Positions 50,011 to 60,985 of a stretch of 64,000 bases of DNA are shown piece by piece. The number at the start of each line of letters is the position of its first letter. Position 1 is the first letter of the stretch. The stretch spans positions 1 to 64,000 of the forward strand of contig NZ_JAJOYT010000015.1 in NCBI RefSeq assembly GCF_021290965.1, given 5' to 3'. The notes beneath the pieces are model-generated. The model had not been told where the DNA came from, did no database searches, and was given only the letters and a program-made list of their open reading frames with translations. The translations under genes and the position numbers were made by a program. The DNA comes from Rheinheimera faecalis (GTDB lineage: Bacteria > Pseudomonadota > Gammaproteobacteria > Enterobacterales > Alteromonadaceae).

Positions 50011-50502
50011 TCATTCAAATAGCTTTAGCTTGGATTTCCACCACTCTATGGCCTCGTCTAGTACAGAAAGTGGAGTATTGCCTTCGCCATGTCCCCTTGC
50101 TTTAACTAACTCCATCAGCGTCATATTTACACACAGCTCACGCCCATCACTAGTTATAAATTGGTAACCATCAGAAGTCGTAAAAGTTACTGGTTCTTCG
50201 GACTCAGAAACTTCAATAGTTAAATCATATTCTTTCAGAATGATGTTGCGCTCTTTCTCAATGAAATCCCTAAAAATAGCGTCTTCAGTTTTCCATTGCT
50301 TAAATTGAGAATTAAGAGTATCCCTAAGAGCCGCAGTGAAGTTTTGCGAATCGACTTTATGCAAAACATGACCTACAGCCCTAAGCAAGGTTACACATGA
50401 AAACCACAAAATCTTTGCTTGCTGATAATCGCCATTTCCTACAGCGGTTGAAAAGTAGTCTCTGGCTAGAATGCAATCATTAAGTACATCTCTTGCTTTC
50501 AT
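50011..50502 (-). CDS. Hypothetical protein, 163 aa
   Basis: This protein was not recognised. It looks alpha-helical and cytoplasmic. The pattern AKILWFSCVTLLRAVGHVLHKVD...FRDFIEKERNIILKEYDL recalls small HEPN-like helical proteins, but no clear RxxxxH motif is present. A charged beta-rich C-terminal part follows (TFTTSDGYQFITSDGRELCVN). AT-rich composition and lone position suggest accessory DNA. Confidence 0.6.
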   Translation of the reverse strand: MKARDVLNDCILARDYFSTAVGNGDYQQAKILWFSCVTLLRAVGHVLHKVDSQNFTAALRDTLNSQFKQWKTEDAIFRDFIEKERNIILKEYDLTIEVSESEEPVTFTTSDGYQFITSDGRELCVNMTLMELVKARGHGEGNTPLSVLDEAIEWWKSKLKLFE

Positions 50503-50590
50503 TTTTACTTCCCTTCCTGAGAAATGCTTATGGTTAAAAGTGTTATTTTTTTCTGTTCAGAGTGAACAAGGCAAAGTTTTAAACCACTAG

Positions 50591-51403
50591 TTAACCTAAA
50601 GAATTGGTCATATCAATTATTCGGTCTAACCTTTTACGTCTTTCCTCATTCTCTTGGTTAAATTTAATTTTTAAACGGGCTTTGGTCATTCTCGCTGCAT
50701 CGTAGGCTTCATCACTGAATCTTGTTCCAAGTTGGAGTAAACCTAACCTAATCTCCAGATTCACGGTATTAACGAAAACGTTTTGCATGAAAATGGATTT
50801 AGTGACAACGCCTTTAATTTTAAAATTTTCATCATCCTCTTCAGATGGAAACAGACTTTTTTGTAACATCTCAGCATGACGCATTGTCACACTATTAACG
50901 TTCAGCACATTTTTCAACACTTCAATGTTTTTGCGATCTAGCCCTTCCATCAGAAATTGCATCGACTCGTCTACCATGCCGTAGATGTAAGGGCGACCTA
51001 GTTTATCGGCTATACCATTTACGATGCCATCAATGCCACCGGTGTGGCTCATAGCTACAATTTCTTGTCTTATCCCAAACATGTACATTTCTGCTAGCTC
51101 GGGGTTGCTGTCTATTATCTGGAGGCCGAGCTGATAGACTTCGAATGTGCTCGGATGTAGTTGGTGAGATGGTTTTCCATTGGCATCAAAAGACAGCCTG
51201 AGCTCATCAGCCAAAAATCGTCTAGTATTTTCGTGTTCAAGCAGGGCTCTGTGTTTTACAAAAAACTCAATGTTTTCAGCATCGGCAAGCTTCATAGGGA
51301 AAATAAGTTCGGTGGTATATTCTACAGTCTGTACACCTTCAGTGATGCGACCACATGCTGTTAATAATATTAATGCAATGGCTACCAGTACTTTCCTTGG
51401 CAT
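50591..51403 (-). CDS. Hypothetical lipoprotein, 270 aa
   Basis: This is a predicted lipoprotein with signal peptide and lipobox LLTAC near residues 13-17. The mature protein is mostly helical and charged with a basic C terminus (KARLKIKFNQENEERRKRLDRI). No family was recognised. It is AT-rich like its neighbours and not in a tight operon. Confidence 0.65.
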   Translation of the reverse strand: MPRKVLVAIALILLTACGRITEGVQTVEYTTELIFPMKLADAENIEFFVKHRALLEHENTRRFLADELRLSFDANGKPSHQLHPSTFEVYQLGLQIIDSNPELAEMYMFGIRQEIVAMSHTGGIDGIVNGIADKLGRPYIYGMVDESMQFLMEGLDRKNIEVLKNVLNVNSVTMRHAEMLQKSLFPSEEDDENFKIKGVVTKSIFMQNVFVNTVNLEIRLGLLQLGTRFSDEAYDAARMTKARLKIKFNQENEERRKRLDRIIDMTNSLG

Positions 51404-51541
51404 GCTTTTTCCTTAATCATTGCCCTGAGAGATACAGTGCATCTCTGAATATGTTAATTCCACAGGCGTACGTATTGGTATTCTGGATGGGCGAAGCGTC
51501 TTATGGCTCAAATTCCGACCCTGTTGATTTTTTCTTTTTTT

Positions 51542-51751
51542 TCAGGGCATTGTGTTGCACTCTATCTCAGACAAAATCGATTGAATCTCTACCAACTGGT
51601 CTAACTGTACTTTGCTATGCGAGTGCTCCTTGGTCCAGTCAAGCTCCTCTTTGATTGCTGATAACTCTAGTTTGATGTCGTTAAGCGTTTCTAACACATT
51701 TTCGTTAATAAATACTAAGCGTTCCAGCAAGGCGATGGCTGTATCGTTCAT
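51542..51751 (-). CDS. Small coiled-coil protein, 69 aa
   Basis: This is a short acidic helical protein with heptad-like leucines and isoleucines (NENVLETLNDIKLELSAIKEEL). A good RBS (GAGG, six bases before the ATG at 51751) supports it as a real gene. It has no known relatives that can be named from sequence alone. Confidence 0.55.
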   Translation of the reverse strand: MNDTAIALLERLVFINENVLETLNDIKLELSAIKEELDWTKEHSHSKVQLDQLVEIQSILSEIECNTMP

Positions 51752-51945
51752 TTCTTACCTCAAATTTTGGTTTATTGATAGCGCGGGCGTTATGAATAAC
51801 ATCCTTACCTAAAAACAATACGTTTTCAACCATTGATGTTTGGTGTGGATCACAAAGCTAGGCTTTAACCGGGTGGCCAAATTATGATCAGATGCTGAGC
51901 TATTAATAGATTGGACATGGAACTGTCAGCCTCTGCTAATTCCAA

Positions 51946-51974
51946 CAAAAAACCGGACTAAAAAGTCCGGTTTT
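51946..51974 (-). terminator. Terminator of ychF
   Basis: AAAACCGGACT-N4-AGTCCGGTTTT is an 11-pair hairpin; on the minus strand it is followed by a T run (complement of 51946-51952). It closes the rplY-pth-ychF group. Confidence 0.85.
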
Positions 51975-51998
51975 CAAAGGTAACGTAAAACCTTAGCG

Positions 51999-53090
51999 TT
52001 AAACGTTAAACAAGAAATGCATGACGTCGCCGTCTTTACAGACGTAGGTTTTACCTTCAACGCGCAGTTTACCTGCTTCTTTGGCACCGGCTTCACCTTT
52101 GCAGGCGATAAAGTCGTCGTATGACACCACTTGAGCGCGGATAAAACCACGTTCGAAGTCGGTGTGGATCACGCCTGCTGCTTGTGGTGCTGTGGCGCCA
52201 ACCGGAATAGTCCAGGCGCGCACTTCTTTTACACCAGCAGTGAAGTAAGTGTGCAGGTTCAGCAGCGAGTAACCACCACGGATCACGCGGTTTAAGCCTG
52301 GTTCTTCTAAGCCCATAGACTCTAGGAATTCAGCTTTTTCCTCATCTTCCAGCTCAGCAATTTCAGATTCAATAGCAGCACAGATAGACACCACAATGGC
52401 GCCTTCTTTGGCAGCTATGGCTTTTACTACGTCTAAGTGTGGGTTATTTTCAAAACCATCTTCCAGTACGTTAGCTATGTACATAGTAGGTTTGATGGTC
52501 AGGAAGTTCATGTACGACACCAGAGCTTTTTCGTCGTCGCTTAATTCCAGCTGACGTAAAGTTAAGCCTTTTTCTAAATGCGCTTTTACTTTTTCCAGCA
52601 CTTCCATTTCAGCTTTAGCGTCTTTATCACCAGCTTTGGCTTTTTTGCTGACGCGGAAAATAGCTTTGTCGGCGCTGTCCATATCAGACAATACCAGTTC
52701 CATATTGATGGTATCGATATCGTCAGCCGGATCAATTTTACCTGCAACGTGGATGATGTTTTCATCATCAAAACAACGTACTACGTGGCCGATTGCGTCG
52801 GTTTCACGGATGTTGGCCAGGAATTTGTTACCTAAACCTTCACCTTTAGAAGCGCCTTTCACTAAACCTGCGATATCGACGAATTCCATGGTCGTTGGCA
52901 GGATACGTTGTGGTTTTACAATGTCGGCCAGTTGCTGTAAACGCAAATCAGGCACAGGCACCACACCGGTATTTGGTTCGATAGTACAAAACGGGAAGTT
53001 AGCCGCTTCAATACCAGCTTTTGTCAGTGCGTTGAACAGAGTGGATTTACCTACGTTTGGTAAACCAACGATGCCACATTTAAAACCCAT
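51999..53090 (-). CDS. ychF: Obg-like ATPase YchF
   Basis: This is a translation-associated P-loop NTPase, 363 aa, the standard length. [21 protein letters not shown] is the P-loop, with [18 protein letters not shown] the switch region, [20 protein letters not shown] the G3 region and a C-terminal TGS-like domain. It follows pth by 69 bases on the same strand, the arrangement common in Gammaproteobacteria. Confidence 0.97.
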   Translation of the reverse strand: MGFKCGIVGLPNVGKSTLFNALTKAGIEAANFPFCTIEPNTGVVPVPDLRLQQLADIVKPQRILPTTMEFVDIAGLVKGASKGEGLGNKFLANIRETDAIGHVVRCFDDENIIHVAGKIDPADDIDTINMELVLSDMDSADKAIFRVSKKAKAGDKDAKAEMEVLEKVKAHLEKGLTLRQLELSDDEKALVSYMNFLTIKPTMYIANVLEDGFENNPHLDVVKAIAAKEGAIVVSICAAIESEIAELEDEEKAEFLESMGLEEPGLNRVIRGGYSLLNLHTYFTAGVKEVRAWTIPVGATAPQAAGVIHTDFERGFIRAQVVSYDDFIACKGEAGAKEAGKLRVEGKTYVCKDGDVMHFLFNV

Positions 53091-53159
53091 GGGTGTTTCC
53101 TTTGTGCTGTAGACGGCAAAGCCGTGCTGTTTGCGAACCGGACGCGCTTAAACTTTTGC

Positions 53160-53750
53160 TTAAGCCGCGCTAAAACTATGTAACCTGTGCTGCGCTTTAA
53201 TTAAGCCATCGCTTAACCAGAGCTCAAAACAACGCATCGATTCATCCAAAGCTTCGTCGATCAGCTTCTGTTCGGATTGCGGTGCTTTGCCCAGCACATA
53301 ACCTGTGACTAAATCTTTGTGGCCAGGATGGCCAATACCCAGTCGCAGGCGATAAAAATTGGCATTATTGCCGAGTTTACTGGTGATGTCTTTTAAACCA
53401 TTGTGACCAGCATGACCGCCACCCAGTTTAAATTTAGCTACGCCGGGCGCTATCGCCATTTCGTCGTGAGCCACCAGAATATTTTCGGGTAAAAGTTTAT
53501 AGAACTGCGCCATAGCTGCAACGGCTTTGCCACTTAAATTCATGTACGTAGTGGGAACCAGCAATTTATATTCCTGACCTTGGGTGACAAATTTACCAGT
53601 CAGGCCAAAAAATTTACTGTCAGGACGAAGAGAAACGTTATAGCGGCGGGCAAGTTGTTCTACAAACCATTGACCTGCGTTGTGGCGGGTCTGGCTGTAT
53701 TCTGGGCCTGGATTACCCAGGCCCACAATTAACTGAATTGCTTCAGTCAT
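53160..53750 (-). CDS. pth: Peptidyl-tRNA hydrolase
   Basis: Pth frees tRNA from prematurely released peptidyl-tRNA; 196 aa. [18 protein letters not shown] carries the catalytic histidine, [14 protein letters not shown] and HDEMAIAPG the catalytic aspartate, and [13 protein letters not shown] the substrate loop. The start overlaps the rplY stop (TAATG). Confidence 0.97.
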   Translation of the reverse strand: MTEAIQLIVGLGNPGPEYSQTRHNAGQWFVEQLARRYNVSLRPDSKFFGLTGKFVTQGQEYKLLVPTTYMNLSGKAVAAMAQFYKLLPENILVAHDEMAIAPGVAKFKLGGGHAGHNGLKDITSKLGNNANFYRLRLGIGHPGHKDLVTGYVLGKAPQSEQKLIDEALDESMRCFELWLSDGLIKAQHRLHSFSAA

Positions 53751-54352
53751 TACTCAGCTGTGTCTTCGTCTGCTTTGCCAGCAGGCTTGTTCACAGTAAC
53801 AACGGCTTGGTCATGACCAGCGCCTTTGGCTAACTCAGTGATAGTTACGCCAGCAGGAACTTTAATGTCTGACAAGTGCAGAGTTACGCCAACAGCAACG
53901 TCAGCTAAATCCACTTCAATGAATTCTGGCAGGTTCTGTGGTAACACAGTGATAGCCAGTTCGTTGATGTGGTGAGCAACTACGCCACCTTTCTTAGTTG
54001 CAGCAGCTTCGTTGATGAAGTGTACTGGAACTACAGTGTGTAACTCGTGGCCAGCTTCTACGCGTTGGAAGTCAACGTGCATAACTTTTGGCTTGAACGG
54101 GTGACGTTGCATAGCTTTAACGATAGTTTTTACTTCTTCACCGCCAACAACGATAGTCAGGATGTGAGTGTAGAAACCTTCGTTAGCCTGAGCTTGTAAC
54201 AATTTAGAGTGATCTAAAGTGATAGACAGAGCTTCTTTGTGACCACCGTAAATGATAGCTGGTACTTTGTCTGCGTGACGTAGGCGGCGGCTCGCACCTT
54301 TCCCTAAATCAGAGCGGACTTCTGCATTTAACGTGTAAATGGCGTTTGACAT
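53750..54352 (-). CDS. rplY: 50S ribosomal protein L25 (Ctc form)
   Basis: This protein binds 5S rRNA; 200 aa, the long form with the C-terminal TL5/Ctc domain. The N terminus [37 protein letters not shown] is typical. The ATG at 54352 is chosen because GGAG lies six bases upstream; an in-frame TTG four codons earlier is inside this RBS. It shares a base with the start of pth. Confidence 0.95.
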   Translation of the reverse strand: MSNAIYTLNAEVRSDLGKGASRRLRHADKVPAIIYGGHKEALSITLDHSKLLQAQANEGFYTHILTIVVGGEEVKTIVKAMQRHPFKPKVMHVDFQRVEAGHELHTVVPVHFINEAAATKKGGVVAHHINELAITVLPQNLPEFIEVDLADVAVGVTLHLSDIKVPAGVTITELAKGAGHDQAVVTVNKPAGKADEDTAE

Positions 54353-54497
54353 GGTATTCTCCAAAAATTAATAGACCCTGAGTTCCGCGACCTGACCCCA
54401 GGAAGAAGCTTTTTCGGTGGATGAAGTGAACTTCAGCCGACGCAAAAAAGCGCGCTATGGTATCACTGGAGCCTTAAGGCTGCAAATGAAAGCTACA

Positions 54498-54527
54498 AAA
54501 AGAAAAGGCACCGAGCGGTGCCTTTTT
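54498..54527 (-). terminator. Terminator of prs
   Basis: GGCACCG and CGGTGCC form a stem at 54507-54522; on the minus strand a T-rich run follows (complement of 54498-54506). It separates prs from rplY. Confidence 0.8.
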
Positions 54528-54545
54528 CAAATCTTCAGTCTGAAA

Positions 54546-55487
54546 TTAATCAAACATAGAAGAGATAGATTCTTCGTTGCTGATACGACGGATACATTCG
54601 GCCAGCATATCGCTTAAGGTCAGCTGTTTTACTTTGCTGACTGCGCGCATTTCTGCACTCAGCGGAATAGTGTCGGTGATGATCAGCTCATCGATCACTG
54701 AGTTTCTGATGTTCTCAGCGGCATTGCCAGAGAAAATCGGGTGAGTCGCATAAGCAAATACACGTTTGGCACCTTGTTCTTTTAAGGCTTCAGCGGCTTT
54801 GCATAAAGTGCCGCCTGTATCAATCATGTCGTCGACAATAATACAGTCACGATCTTTTACATCACCAATGATATGCATCACCTGAGACACGTTGGCCTTA
54901 GGACGACGTTTATCGATAATAGCTAAGTCAGCATCATTCAACAGTTTGGCGATAGCACGGGCACGCACTACACCACCTATATCCGGAGATACCACTACTG
55001 GTGCAACGAATTCACGTTTGCGCATATCTTCCAGCAATACCGGGCTACCAAAGACGTTGTCTACCGGAACGTCGAAGAAACCCTGAATTTGCTCAGCGTG
55101 TAGGTCAACCGTTAATACACGGTCTACACCAACGCTTGATAAAAAGTCAGCTACTACTTTGGCAGTGATTGGCACACGGGCAGAGCGTACGCGTCTGTCC
55201 TGACGGGCATAACCAAAGTAAGGGATAACAGCGGTAATACGACCGGCAGAGGCGCGGCGTAAGGCGTCTACCATTACAATGAGTTCCATCAGGTTGTCAT
55301 TGGTTGGTGCACAGGTAGACTGGATAATAAAAACGTCAGATCCCCTGACGTTTTCATTGATTTGTACACAGACTTCACCGTCACTAAAACGGCCGACTTC
55401 GGCATCGCCCAGCTTGATATATAAACGGCTGGCTATCTTCTTGGCGAGTTCTGGTATGGCGTTACCAGCGAAAATCTTCATGTCGGG
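54546..55487 (-). CDS. prs: Ribose-phosphate pyrophosphokinase (PRPP synthase)
   Basis: This enzyme makes PRPP from ribose 5-phosphate and ATP; 313 aa, as in E. coli. The protein begins (V)[18 protein letters not shown] at 55487 is chosen since it corresponds to the GTG start of E. coli prs and has GAGGA upstream. The PRPP-binding loop [10 protein letters not shown] and [10 protein letters not shown] are present. It follows ispE, the usual order. Confidence 0.95.
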   Translation of the reverse strand, partial: PDMKIFAGNAIPELAKKIASRLYIKLGDAEVGRFSDGEVCVQINENVRGSDVFIIQSTCAPTNDNLMELIVMVDALRRASAGRITAVIPYFGYARQDRRVRSARVPITAKVVADFLSSVGVDRVLTVDLHAEQIQGFFDVPVDNVFGSPVLLEDMRKREFVAPVVVSPDIGGVVRARAIAKLLNDADLAIIDKRRPKANVSQVMHIIGDVKDRDCIIVDDMIDTGGTLCKAAEALKEQGAKRVFAYATHPIFSGNAAENIRNSVIDELIITDTIPLSAEMRAVSKVKQLTLSDMLAECIRRISNEESISSMFD

Positions 55488-55561
55488 CACGGTAGGATCC
55501 TCAGGGCAGTTTGTGAGTCCGGTTAATAATGCAGCAGGCTTTTTGTGTCGCCTGCTGTGCG

Positions 55562-56407
55562 TCATACGGCTTGTTCCAATTCAGTCAGGACAGCAGACTG
55601 ATTGACCCCTTTAGCAACAAAACCACGCCATGGTGGAGGCAGTTTTGCAAGGGTTTGACGGGCACTTAATTCATCCTGGAACTCGGCAAACACACTGGCA
55701 CCGGTACCTGTCATTCGGGACGGCGCGTATTCTATCAACCAGTTCAGTACCATTGCAACCTCGGGGTAGAGCCGTTTCACCAGAGTTTCGCAGTCATTTT
55801 GCCACTCACAGTCTAGTAGATCTTTGACGGACATGACGGGCGTATTGCGGATTAAATCAGGGTTGCCGAACACTTCAGCCGTGCTGACATGCACATCTGG
55901 CGTCACAATCAGGTAATATTTTTCCGGCAAACTAACGGGTTGTAATTTTTCTCCAACCCCCTCCGCAAAGGCTGTTTTTCCGAATACAAAGACAGGAACG
56001 TCAGCCCCTAACTTTAAGCCCAGTTCACAAAGCTGTGCGTTTGATAGCTTTAATTGCCATAACTGGTTTAATGCCAGCAGTGTGGTCGCTGCATCGGACG
56101 AGCCGCCCCCTAAGCCGCCCCCCATAGGCACTTGTTTATCCAGATGGATTTTTACACCGGCGTTATCCGAGGCTAAAGGCCGCAGTAACTTAGCGGCGCG
56201 CACCACCAGATTGCTGTCGTTTTCTATACTTTTATCTGAACAACTAAAGTGGATTTCACCATCCCTGGTGAGTGAGAAACTAAGCTGGTCGCCACAATCA
56301 AGCATTTGAAACAAGGTTTGCAGATTATGATAACCATCGGCCCTGCGGCCTGTGATATGTAAAAATAAGTTCAGTTTGGCTGGCGCCGATAAAGTTAAAG
56401 TTGCCAT
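55562..56407 (-). CDS. ispE: 4-diphosphocytidyl-2-C-methyl-D-erythritol kinase
   Basis: This is the fourth enzyme of the MEP isoprenoid pathway, a GHMP kinase of 281 aa. [21 protein letters not shown] at the N terminus and the glycine-rich [16 protein letters not shown] phosphate loop define it. It overlaps lolB by 13 bases and is followed by prs, the conserved lolB-ispE-prs order. Confidence 0.96.
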   Translation of the reverse strand: MATLTLSAPAKLNLFLHITGRRADGYHNLQTLFQMLDCGDQLSFSLTRDGEIHFSCSDKSIENDSNLVVRAAKLLRPLASDNAGVKIHLDKQVPMGGGLGGGSSDAATTLLALNQLWQLKLSNAQLCELGLKLGADVPVFVFGKTAFAEGVGEKLQPVSLPEKYYLIVTPDVHVSTAEVFGNPDLIRNTPVMSVKDLLDCEWQNDCETLVKRLYPEVAMVLNWLIEYAPSRMTGTGASVFAEFQDELSARQTLAKLPPPWRGFVAKGVNQSAVLTELEQAV

Positions 56408-57006
56408 TTACGCACCACCAGCTTAATACGGCTGCCATCGGCTTTCGAATCCAACTGAATACGTTTTGGCAAAGCTAAGGCATCGGGGAAAAACTCGCTG
56501 TAACTGACTTGCCAGTCACGCTGCTGACTGTCTTTTAGCGTAAAACTGGTTAAACGGCCTTGAGCATCCCATTGATGATTAAAGCTTTCCGGGCTTGCCA
56601 CTCCTTTGAGCCAGAGCGGCATTTCTTCAATAGGTAAACTCCAGCCGGATAAATAATCCAGCAGGGCACTGGCCGACTGGGCTTTATGAGTTTCGCCATC
56701 TGCTTTGACCGTAGCGCCCAAAGCGTCGGTTTCCAGTTCAAAGATGCTGATGCCCACAAAGTTGGTCATACTGGCCTGAAAATAGGGGCCTTGTTGTTGC
56801 CAGTTTAAACTGCCGCTGACGCTCTCTTGAGGCGCTTTTACACCTAAGGCTCCGGTCAGTGTAAACTCCTGCAATTGCTCTAATTGCAGTTGTCGTTGTT
56901 GGGCTGATAGGGGAATAACTGGTTTTAGCTGGCTGCTGTTGCTGGCACAACCTGTCAAAATCAGACTGAAAACTACAAAACAACCAGTTTTTATCGCTGC
57001 AAACAC
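56395..57006 (-). CDS. lolB: Outer-membrane lipoprotein receptor LolB
   Basis: LolB accepts lipoproteins from LolA and inserts them in the outer membrane; 203 aa. The signal peptide ends in the lipobox ILTGC near residue 21. The body shows the LolB pattern (LTGALGVKAPQESVSGSLNWQQ, SALLDYLSGWSLP, WQVSYSEF). The start is GTG at 57006 with AAGGA seven bases upstream. It is divergent from hemA with about 100 bases between, as in E. coli. Confidence 0.93.
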   Translation of the reverse strand: MFAAIKTGCFVVFSLILTGCASNSSQLKPVIPLSAQQRQLQLEQLQEFTLTGALGVKAPQESVSGSLNWQQQGPYFQASMTNFVGISIFELETDALGATVKADGETHKAQSASALLDYLSGWSLPIEEMPLWLKGVASPESFNHQWDAQGRLTSFTLKDSQQRDWQVSYSEFFPDALALPKRIQLDSKADGSRIKLVVRKWQL

Positions 57007-57105
57007 ACTAATTCCTTCTCTACGCTTTTTTTAGTTTGGGCTTTTTCGTACAATTCGCCCTCTTTTGACTAACGCCGGTTTTTTCGAAACGGGCCAAACA
57101 GGTGA

Positions 57106-58353
57106 ATGACCATTTTTGCTTTAGGTATTAATCATAAAACTGCACCTGTCTCCTTACGTGAGCAGGTCGCTTTTGCGCCTGAACAAATTTTGGACGCCTT
57201 GCGGGATCTGACCACTCAGACCCAGGTGTCTGACGCTGTGATTTTGTCCACCTGTAACAGAACTGAGCTGTATTTTAGCGGCAGCCCTGAACAATCGAAA
57301 CAAGTAATTGACTGGCTGAGCAAATTTCATCAGCTGGATCTGGCCGAATTGCAGCATCATTTATACCTGCATCAGGATCAGCAGGCCAGCAGTCATTTAA
57401 TGCGTGTGGCTTGCGGCCTGGATTCTTTAGTGCTGGGTGAGCCACAAATTTTGGGGCAAGTGAAGCAGGCTTATAGCCATTCGCGTCAGGCCGGTACTAT
57501 TAATCCGGCTTTTGAGCGTTTGTTTCAGAAGACCTTTTCAGTGGCCAAGCAGGTTCGTACTGAAACGGACATTGGTGCCAGTGCAGTGTCTGTCGCTTTT
57601 GCTGCGGTAAGTTTAGCCCGACAAATCTTTGGTCAGCTCGGCAAAGTCAAAGTGCTGTTGATTGGCGCCGGTGAGACGATAGAGCTTGTGGCCAAACATT
57701 TACTGGAGCAGGGCGCGGAAAAAATTACTGTCGCCAACCGCTCTTATGACAAAGCTGCGGCTTTAGCCAGTCAGTTTAACGGTGAAGCCGTCAGCCTGGC
57801 ACAAGTGCCACAAGCCCTGGCCAATGCCGACGTCGTCATTAGTTCGACTGCCAGTACCTTGCCTATTGTCGGTAAAGGTATGGTGGAACAGGCACTGAAA
57901 AAACGCCGTCATAAACCTATGTTTTTTGTCGATTTAGCTGTGCCACGTGATATTGAAGAACAAGTGGCAGAGCTGGAAGACGCCTATTTGTATACAGTGG
58001 ATGACTTGCAATCCATAGTGCTGCAAAACCTGCAGAACCGTCAGGAAGCAGCGGCTGAAGCCGAGCAAATGATTTTGCAGGGCGTCAGCGAGTTCAGTCA
58101 GTGGCTGAGTTTGCATGGCCAGCTGGACGTAGTGCGCGATTACCGCGACAAAGGCGAAGCCATACGTGACGAATTGCTGGCCAAAGCGGGCAAACAAATT
58201 GCAGCAGGGCAGGACCCTGAAAAAGTATTAGCTGAACTTGCGACTAAACTCAGCAACAGGTTGATGCATGCACCAACCAAGGCGCTGAGGCAGTTACTTC
58301 AGGACGAGCAACCTCAACAACAATCTTTGATCAACACTTTGTTAGATCTGTAA
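57106..58353 (+). CDS. hemA: Glutamyl-tRNA reductase
   Basis: This is the first enzyme of C5-pathway heme synthesis, 415 aa. The N terminus [17 protein letters not shown], the catalytic-cysteine motif STCNRTELY and the NADPH-binding [13 protein letters not shown] are conserved. It begins the hemA-prfA-prmC operon. Confidence 0.97.
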   Translation: MTIFALGINHKTAPVSLREQVAFAPEQILDALRDLTTQTQVSDAVILSTCNRTELYFSGSPEQSKQVIDWLSKFHQLDLAELQHHLYLHQDQQASSHLMRVACGLDSLVLGEPQILGQVKQAYSHSRQAGTINPAFERLFQKTFSVAKQVRTETDIGASAVSVAFAAVSLARQIFGQLGKVKVLLIGAGETIELVAKHLLEQGAEKITVANRSYDKAAALASQFNGEAVSLAQVPQALANADVVISSTASTLPIVGKGMVEQALKKRRHKPMFFVDLAVPRDIEEQVAELEDAYLYTVDDLQSIVLQNLQNRQEAAAEAEQMILQGVSEFSQWLSLHGQLDVVRDYRDKGEAIRDELLAKAGKQIAAGQDPEKVLAELATKLSNRLMHAPTKALRQLLQDEQPQQQSLINTLLDL

Positions 58354-58372
58354 TCAGGTAAATAGAAACAAC

Positions 58373-59464
58373 ATGAAAGAATCGGTGTACCGCAAACTCG
58401 AAGCTCTGGTCGAACGTTATGAAGAAGTTCAGGCGTTATTAAGTGACGCTGGCGTAATTTCTGACCAAAGTCGTTTTCGCGAGTTGTCTAAAGAGTACAG
58501 CCAACTGGAAGAACTGAGCCATGCTTTTGGTTTGTATCGTCAGGCGCAGGATGATTTAGCCAGCGCTGAAGAGATGATGAAAGACTCAGATCCGGATATG
58601 CGTGATATGGCGCAAGACGAATACAAAGCGGCCAAAGAGCGGATTGAACAGCTGGATCAGGACTTACAAATTCTGTTGTTACCTAAAGATCCAAACGACA
58701 GCAACAGCTGCTTCCTTGAAATTCGTGCCGGTGCTGGTGGTGATGAAGCCGCTATTTTTGCCGGTGACGTATTCCGTATGTACAGCCGTTTTTGTGAACG
58801 CAAACGCTGGAAAGTGGAAATTGTCAGCTGCAACGACGGCGAACACGGTGGTTATAAAGAAGTGATCGCCAGCATTCAGGGCGAAGGCGCTTACGGTATT
58901 TTGAAATTTGAATCTGGTGGTCACCGCGTGCAACGTGTACCAGCCACTGAATCTCAGGGCAGGGTGCATACCTCAGCTTGTACTGTGGCCATTATGCCGG
59001 AAGTACCAGAAAGCGAAGCCATCGAAATTAACCCTGCTGATTTAAAAGTAGATACCTACCGCGCCTCTGGTGCCGGTGGTCAGCACGTAAACAGAACTGA
59101 CTCTGCCATTCGTATCACTCACTTACCTACAGGTATAGTGGTGGAATGTCAGGACGAACGTTCTCAGCACAAAAACCGCGCCCGCGCTATGAGCGTGTTG
59201 CAGTCGCGTATTCAGGCTGCTGAAGATGAAAAACGCCGTTTAGTTGAAGAATCCACCCGCCGTTCTTTAGTCGGCAGTGGTGACCGTTCTGAACGTATCC
59301 GTACTTACAACTTCCCACAAGGCCGCTTAACGGATCACCGTATTAACCTGACCATCTACCGTTTGCTCGATGTAATGGAAGGTGATTTAGACCTGGTTAT
59401 TGGCCCATTAAGCCATGAACACCAGGCCGACTTGTTAGCTGCTTTGGCTGATGAAAATCGCTAA
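58373..59464 (+). CDS. prfA: Peptide chain release factor 1
   Basis: RF1 terminates translation at UAA and UAG; 363 aa. The GGQ motif is in [17 protein letters not shown]; the stop-codon recognition region includes the PxT-type [13 protein letters not shown] stretch. It lies 19 bases after hemA and overlaps prmC by 14 bases; PrmC methylates the GGQ glutamine. Confidence 0.97.
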   Translation: MKESVYRKLEALVERYEEVQALLSDAGVISDQSRFRELSKEYSQLEELSHAFGLYRQAQDDLASAEEMMKDSDPDMRDMAQDEYKAAKERIEQLDQDLQILLLPKDPNDSNSCFLEIRAGAGGDEAAIFAGDVFRMYSRFCERKRWKVEIVSCNDGEHGGYKEVIASIQGEGAYGILKFESGGHRVQRVPATESQGRVHTSACTVAIMPEVPESEAIEINPADLKVDTYRASGAGGQHVNRTDSAIRITHLPTGIVVECQDERSQHKNRARAMSVLQSRIQAAEDEKRRLVEESTRRSLVGSGDRSERIRTYNFPQGRLTDHRINLTIYRLLDVMEGDLDLVIGPLSHEHQADLLAALADENR

Positions 59465-60323
59465 CAATCCAACGTTGACGCAGTGGCTGGAACAAGCTGC
59501 TGCGTTACTCAGCCCTTTGCTTGAAACCGGCCCTGTACCTGCGGATGCCAAACAGGAAGCCCGGCGTATTCTGCTGGAAGTGCTGGATATAAATGCCACC
59601 ACCTTGATGTTGTATCCAGAGCGTGAGCTTACCCAGGAACAGTTACTGATAGTCGAACCTGTGCTGAAACGCCGTCTGACCGGCGAGCCTTTGGCGCATA
59701 TTTTGGGCTACTGGTATTTCTGGGATTTTAAACTTGCTGTTGCCCCTTGCACTTTAATACCAAGACCCGACACAGAACTGTTAGTCGAACAGTCTTTAGC
59801 TTTGTCGTTGCCTGTTCAAGCCAAAGTGCTGGATTTAGGCACTGGCACAGGAGCTATAGCTTTGGCTTTAGCCAAAGAAAAGCCAAACTGGACCGTGACT
59901 GGCGTTGATTTACAGCCCGATGCTGTAGAACTGGCAAAGCAAAATGTTCAGCTTCTGGCGTTAGCTAATTGCCACATCAAACAAAGCAGCTGGTTTGAAG
60001 CTGTGGTGGGTCAGCAGTTTGATTTAATCGTCAGCAACCCACCTTATATAGACGCAGAAGACCCACATTTAGCCTTAGGTGATGTACGTTTTGAACCCGA
60101 CTCGGCTTTAGTAGCACCAGAACAAGGTCTGGCCGATATTCGTCATATCTGTAGCCAAGCCCCACACTATTTAGCTCCATCAGGCTGGTTATGGCTGGAG
60201 CACGGCTACCAGCAAAGTGACGCTGTACAGCAGATACTAACAGCTGCAGGTTTTACTTCTGTGCAATCGGTGAAAGACTACGGCGACCAATGGCGTATTA
60301 GCGGTGGGCAACTTCCGGCTTAA
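59451..60323 (+). CDS. prmC: Release-factor glutamine methyltransferase PrmC
   Basis: PrmC uses SAM to methylate the GGQ glutamine of release factors; 290 aa. The SAM loop [16 protein letters not shown] and the catalytic NPPY motif (IVSNPPYID) are present, with the N-terminal helical domain. It overlaps prfA, so the enzyme and substrate are co-translated. Confidence 0.96.
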   Translation: MKIANNPTLTQWLEQAAALLSPLLETGPVPADAKQEARRILLEVLDINATTLMLYPERELTQEQLLIVEPVLKRRLTGEPLAHILGYWYFWDFKLAVAPCTLIPRPDTELLVEQSLALSLPVQAKVLDLGTGTGAIALALAKEKPNWTVTGVDLQPDAVELAKQNVQLLALANCHIKQSSWFEAVVGQQFDLIVSNPPYIDAEDPHLALGDVRFEPDSALVAPEQGLADIRHICSQAPHYLAPSGWLWLEHGYQQSDAVQQILTAAGFTSVQSVKDYGDQWRISGGQLPA

Positions 60324-60370
60324 GTTTTGTTTTTCCTTTCTTTGAATTACTTCTCTTAAAACCTACTATA

Positions 60371-60393
60371 GGGGCGCGTTTTATCCGCGCCCG
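60371..60393. repeat. GC-rich hairpin, related to the element at 23820
   Basis: GGGGCGCG-N7-CGCGCCC forms a seven-pair stem. The context TATAGGGGCGCGTTTTATC closely parallels TGTAGGGGCGGGGTTTATC at 23817. Two occurrences in one window suggest a dispersed intergenic repeat; here it may also terminate the prmC transcript. Confidence 0.55.
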
Positions 60394-60415
60394 CTTTTGC
60401 ATTTGTTCCAGTTAC

Positions 60416-60462
60416 TGTACAAGTCAGAGCTTTGATTTTATACTTGTGCTGTAAGTTGTACA
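60416..60462. promoter_or_regulatory. Probable YefM-YoeB operator (two TGTACA sites)
   Basis: TGTACA occurs at 60416-60421 and 60457-60462, on either side of the likely promoter of the yefM gene. The E. coli YefM-YoeB complex is known to bind TGTACA-containing palindromes, so this is a likely autorepression site. Confidence 0.6.
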
Positions 60463-60474
60463 TGTGGAGGTTTT

Positions 60475-60729
60475 ATGAGAATTGTGTCTTTTACAGAAGC
60501 AAGAAATAGCTTAAAAGCGGTGTTAGATTCAGTGGTCAATGATGCTGATACGGCGGTAATAACTCGTCGTGATGCAGAAGATGCCGTTGTGATGTCACTC
60601 GATTATTACAATAGTCTGATGGAAACAGTGCATTTATTGCGTTCCCCTGCAAATGCTGAGCATTTGAATCGCTCAATTGCGCAATTCAAAGCTGGTCAAG
60701 TGACTCAACGGGATTTGATTGATGAGTAG
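60475..60729 (+). CDS. yefM: Antitoxin YefM (Phd/YefM family)
   Basis: This antitoxin binds and neutralises YoeB and represses the operon; 84 aa. The N-terminal DNA-binding part reads MRIVSFTEARNSLKAVLDSVVNDADTAVITRRD, followed by DAVVMSLDYYNSLMETVHLL, the YefM pattern. GGAGG lies six bases before the ATG. It overlaps the toxin gene by eight bases. Confidence 0.93.
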   Translation: MRIVSFTEARNSLKAVLDSVVNDADTAVITRRDAEDAVVMSLDYYNSLMETVHLLRSPANAEHLNRSIAQFKAGQVTQRDLIDE

Positions 60730-60985
60730 TCGTTTACTTTCATGGACTGACGAGGCATGGAATGACTATTTGTATTGGCAAACGCAGGAGAAGAAAACAC
60801 TTAAACGGATAAACAAACTGATCAGTGATGTAAAGCGTTCACCTTTTGAAGGTATTGGCAAGCCAGAACCGCTTAAAGAAAACTTAGCTGGTTTTTGGTC
60901 TCGTCGCGTAGATGATACAAACAGACTGGTCTTCGCAGTTGATGATCATGCAATTACGATTATTTCGTGTCGTTACCACTATTAA
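60722..60985 (+). CDS. yoeB: Toxin YoeB (Txe/YoeB ribosome-dependent mRNA interferase)
   Basis: This toxin cleaves mRNA in the ribosomal A site; 87 aa. LLSWTDEAWNDYLYWQTQ, INKLISDVKRSPFEGIGKPEPLKENLAGFWSRRV and the C-terminal SCRYHY (catalytic His-Tyr) are all conserved, so it should be functional. The ATG at 60722 lies inside the antitoxin gene. Confidence 0.94.
   Translation: MSSRLLSWTDEAWNDYLYWQTQEKKTLKRINKLISDVKRSPFEGIGKPEPLKENLAGFWSRRVDDTNRLVFAVDDHAITIISCRYHY

Noticed and set aside
49361-51525. GACCCTGTT at 49364 and 51519 as ends of a transposon
   Set aside because: A shared nine-base word can occur by chance in 64 kb. No transposase, terminal inverted repeats or target duplications were seen.
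54417-54617. Small open frame between rplY and prs
   Set aside because: It spans the prs terminator and the end of prs on the opposite strand, with no RBS.
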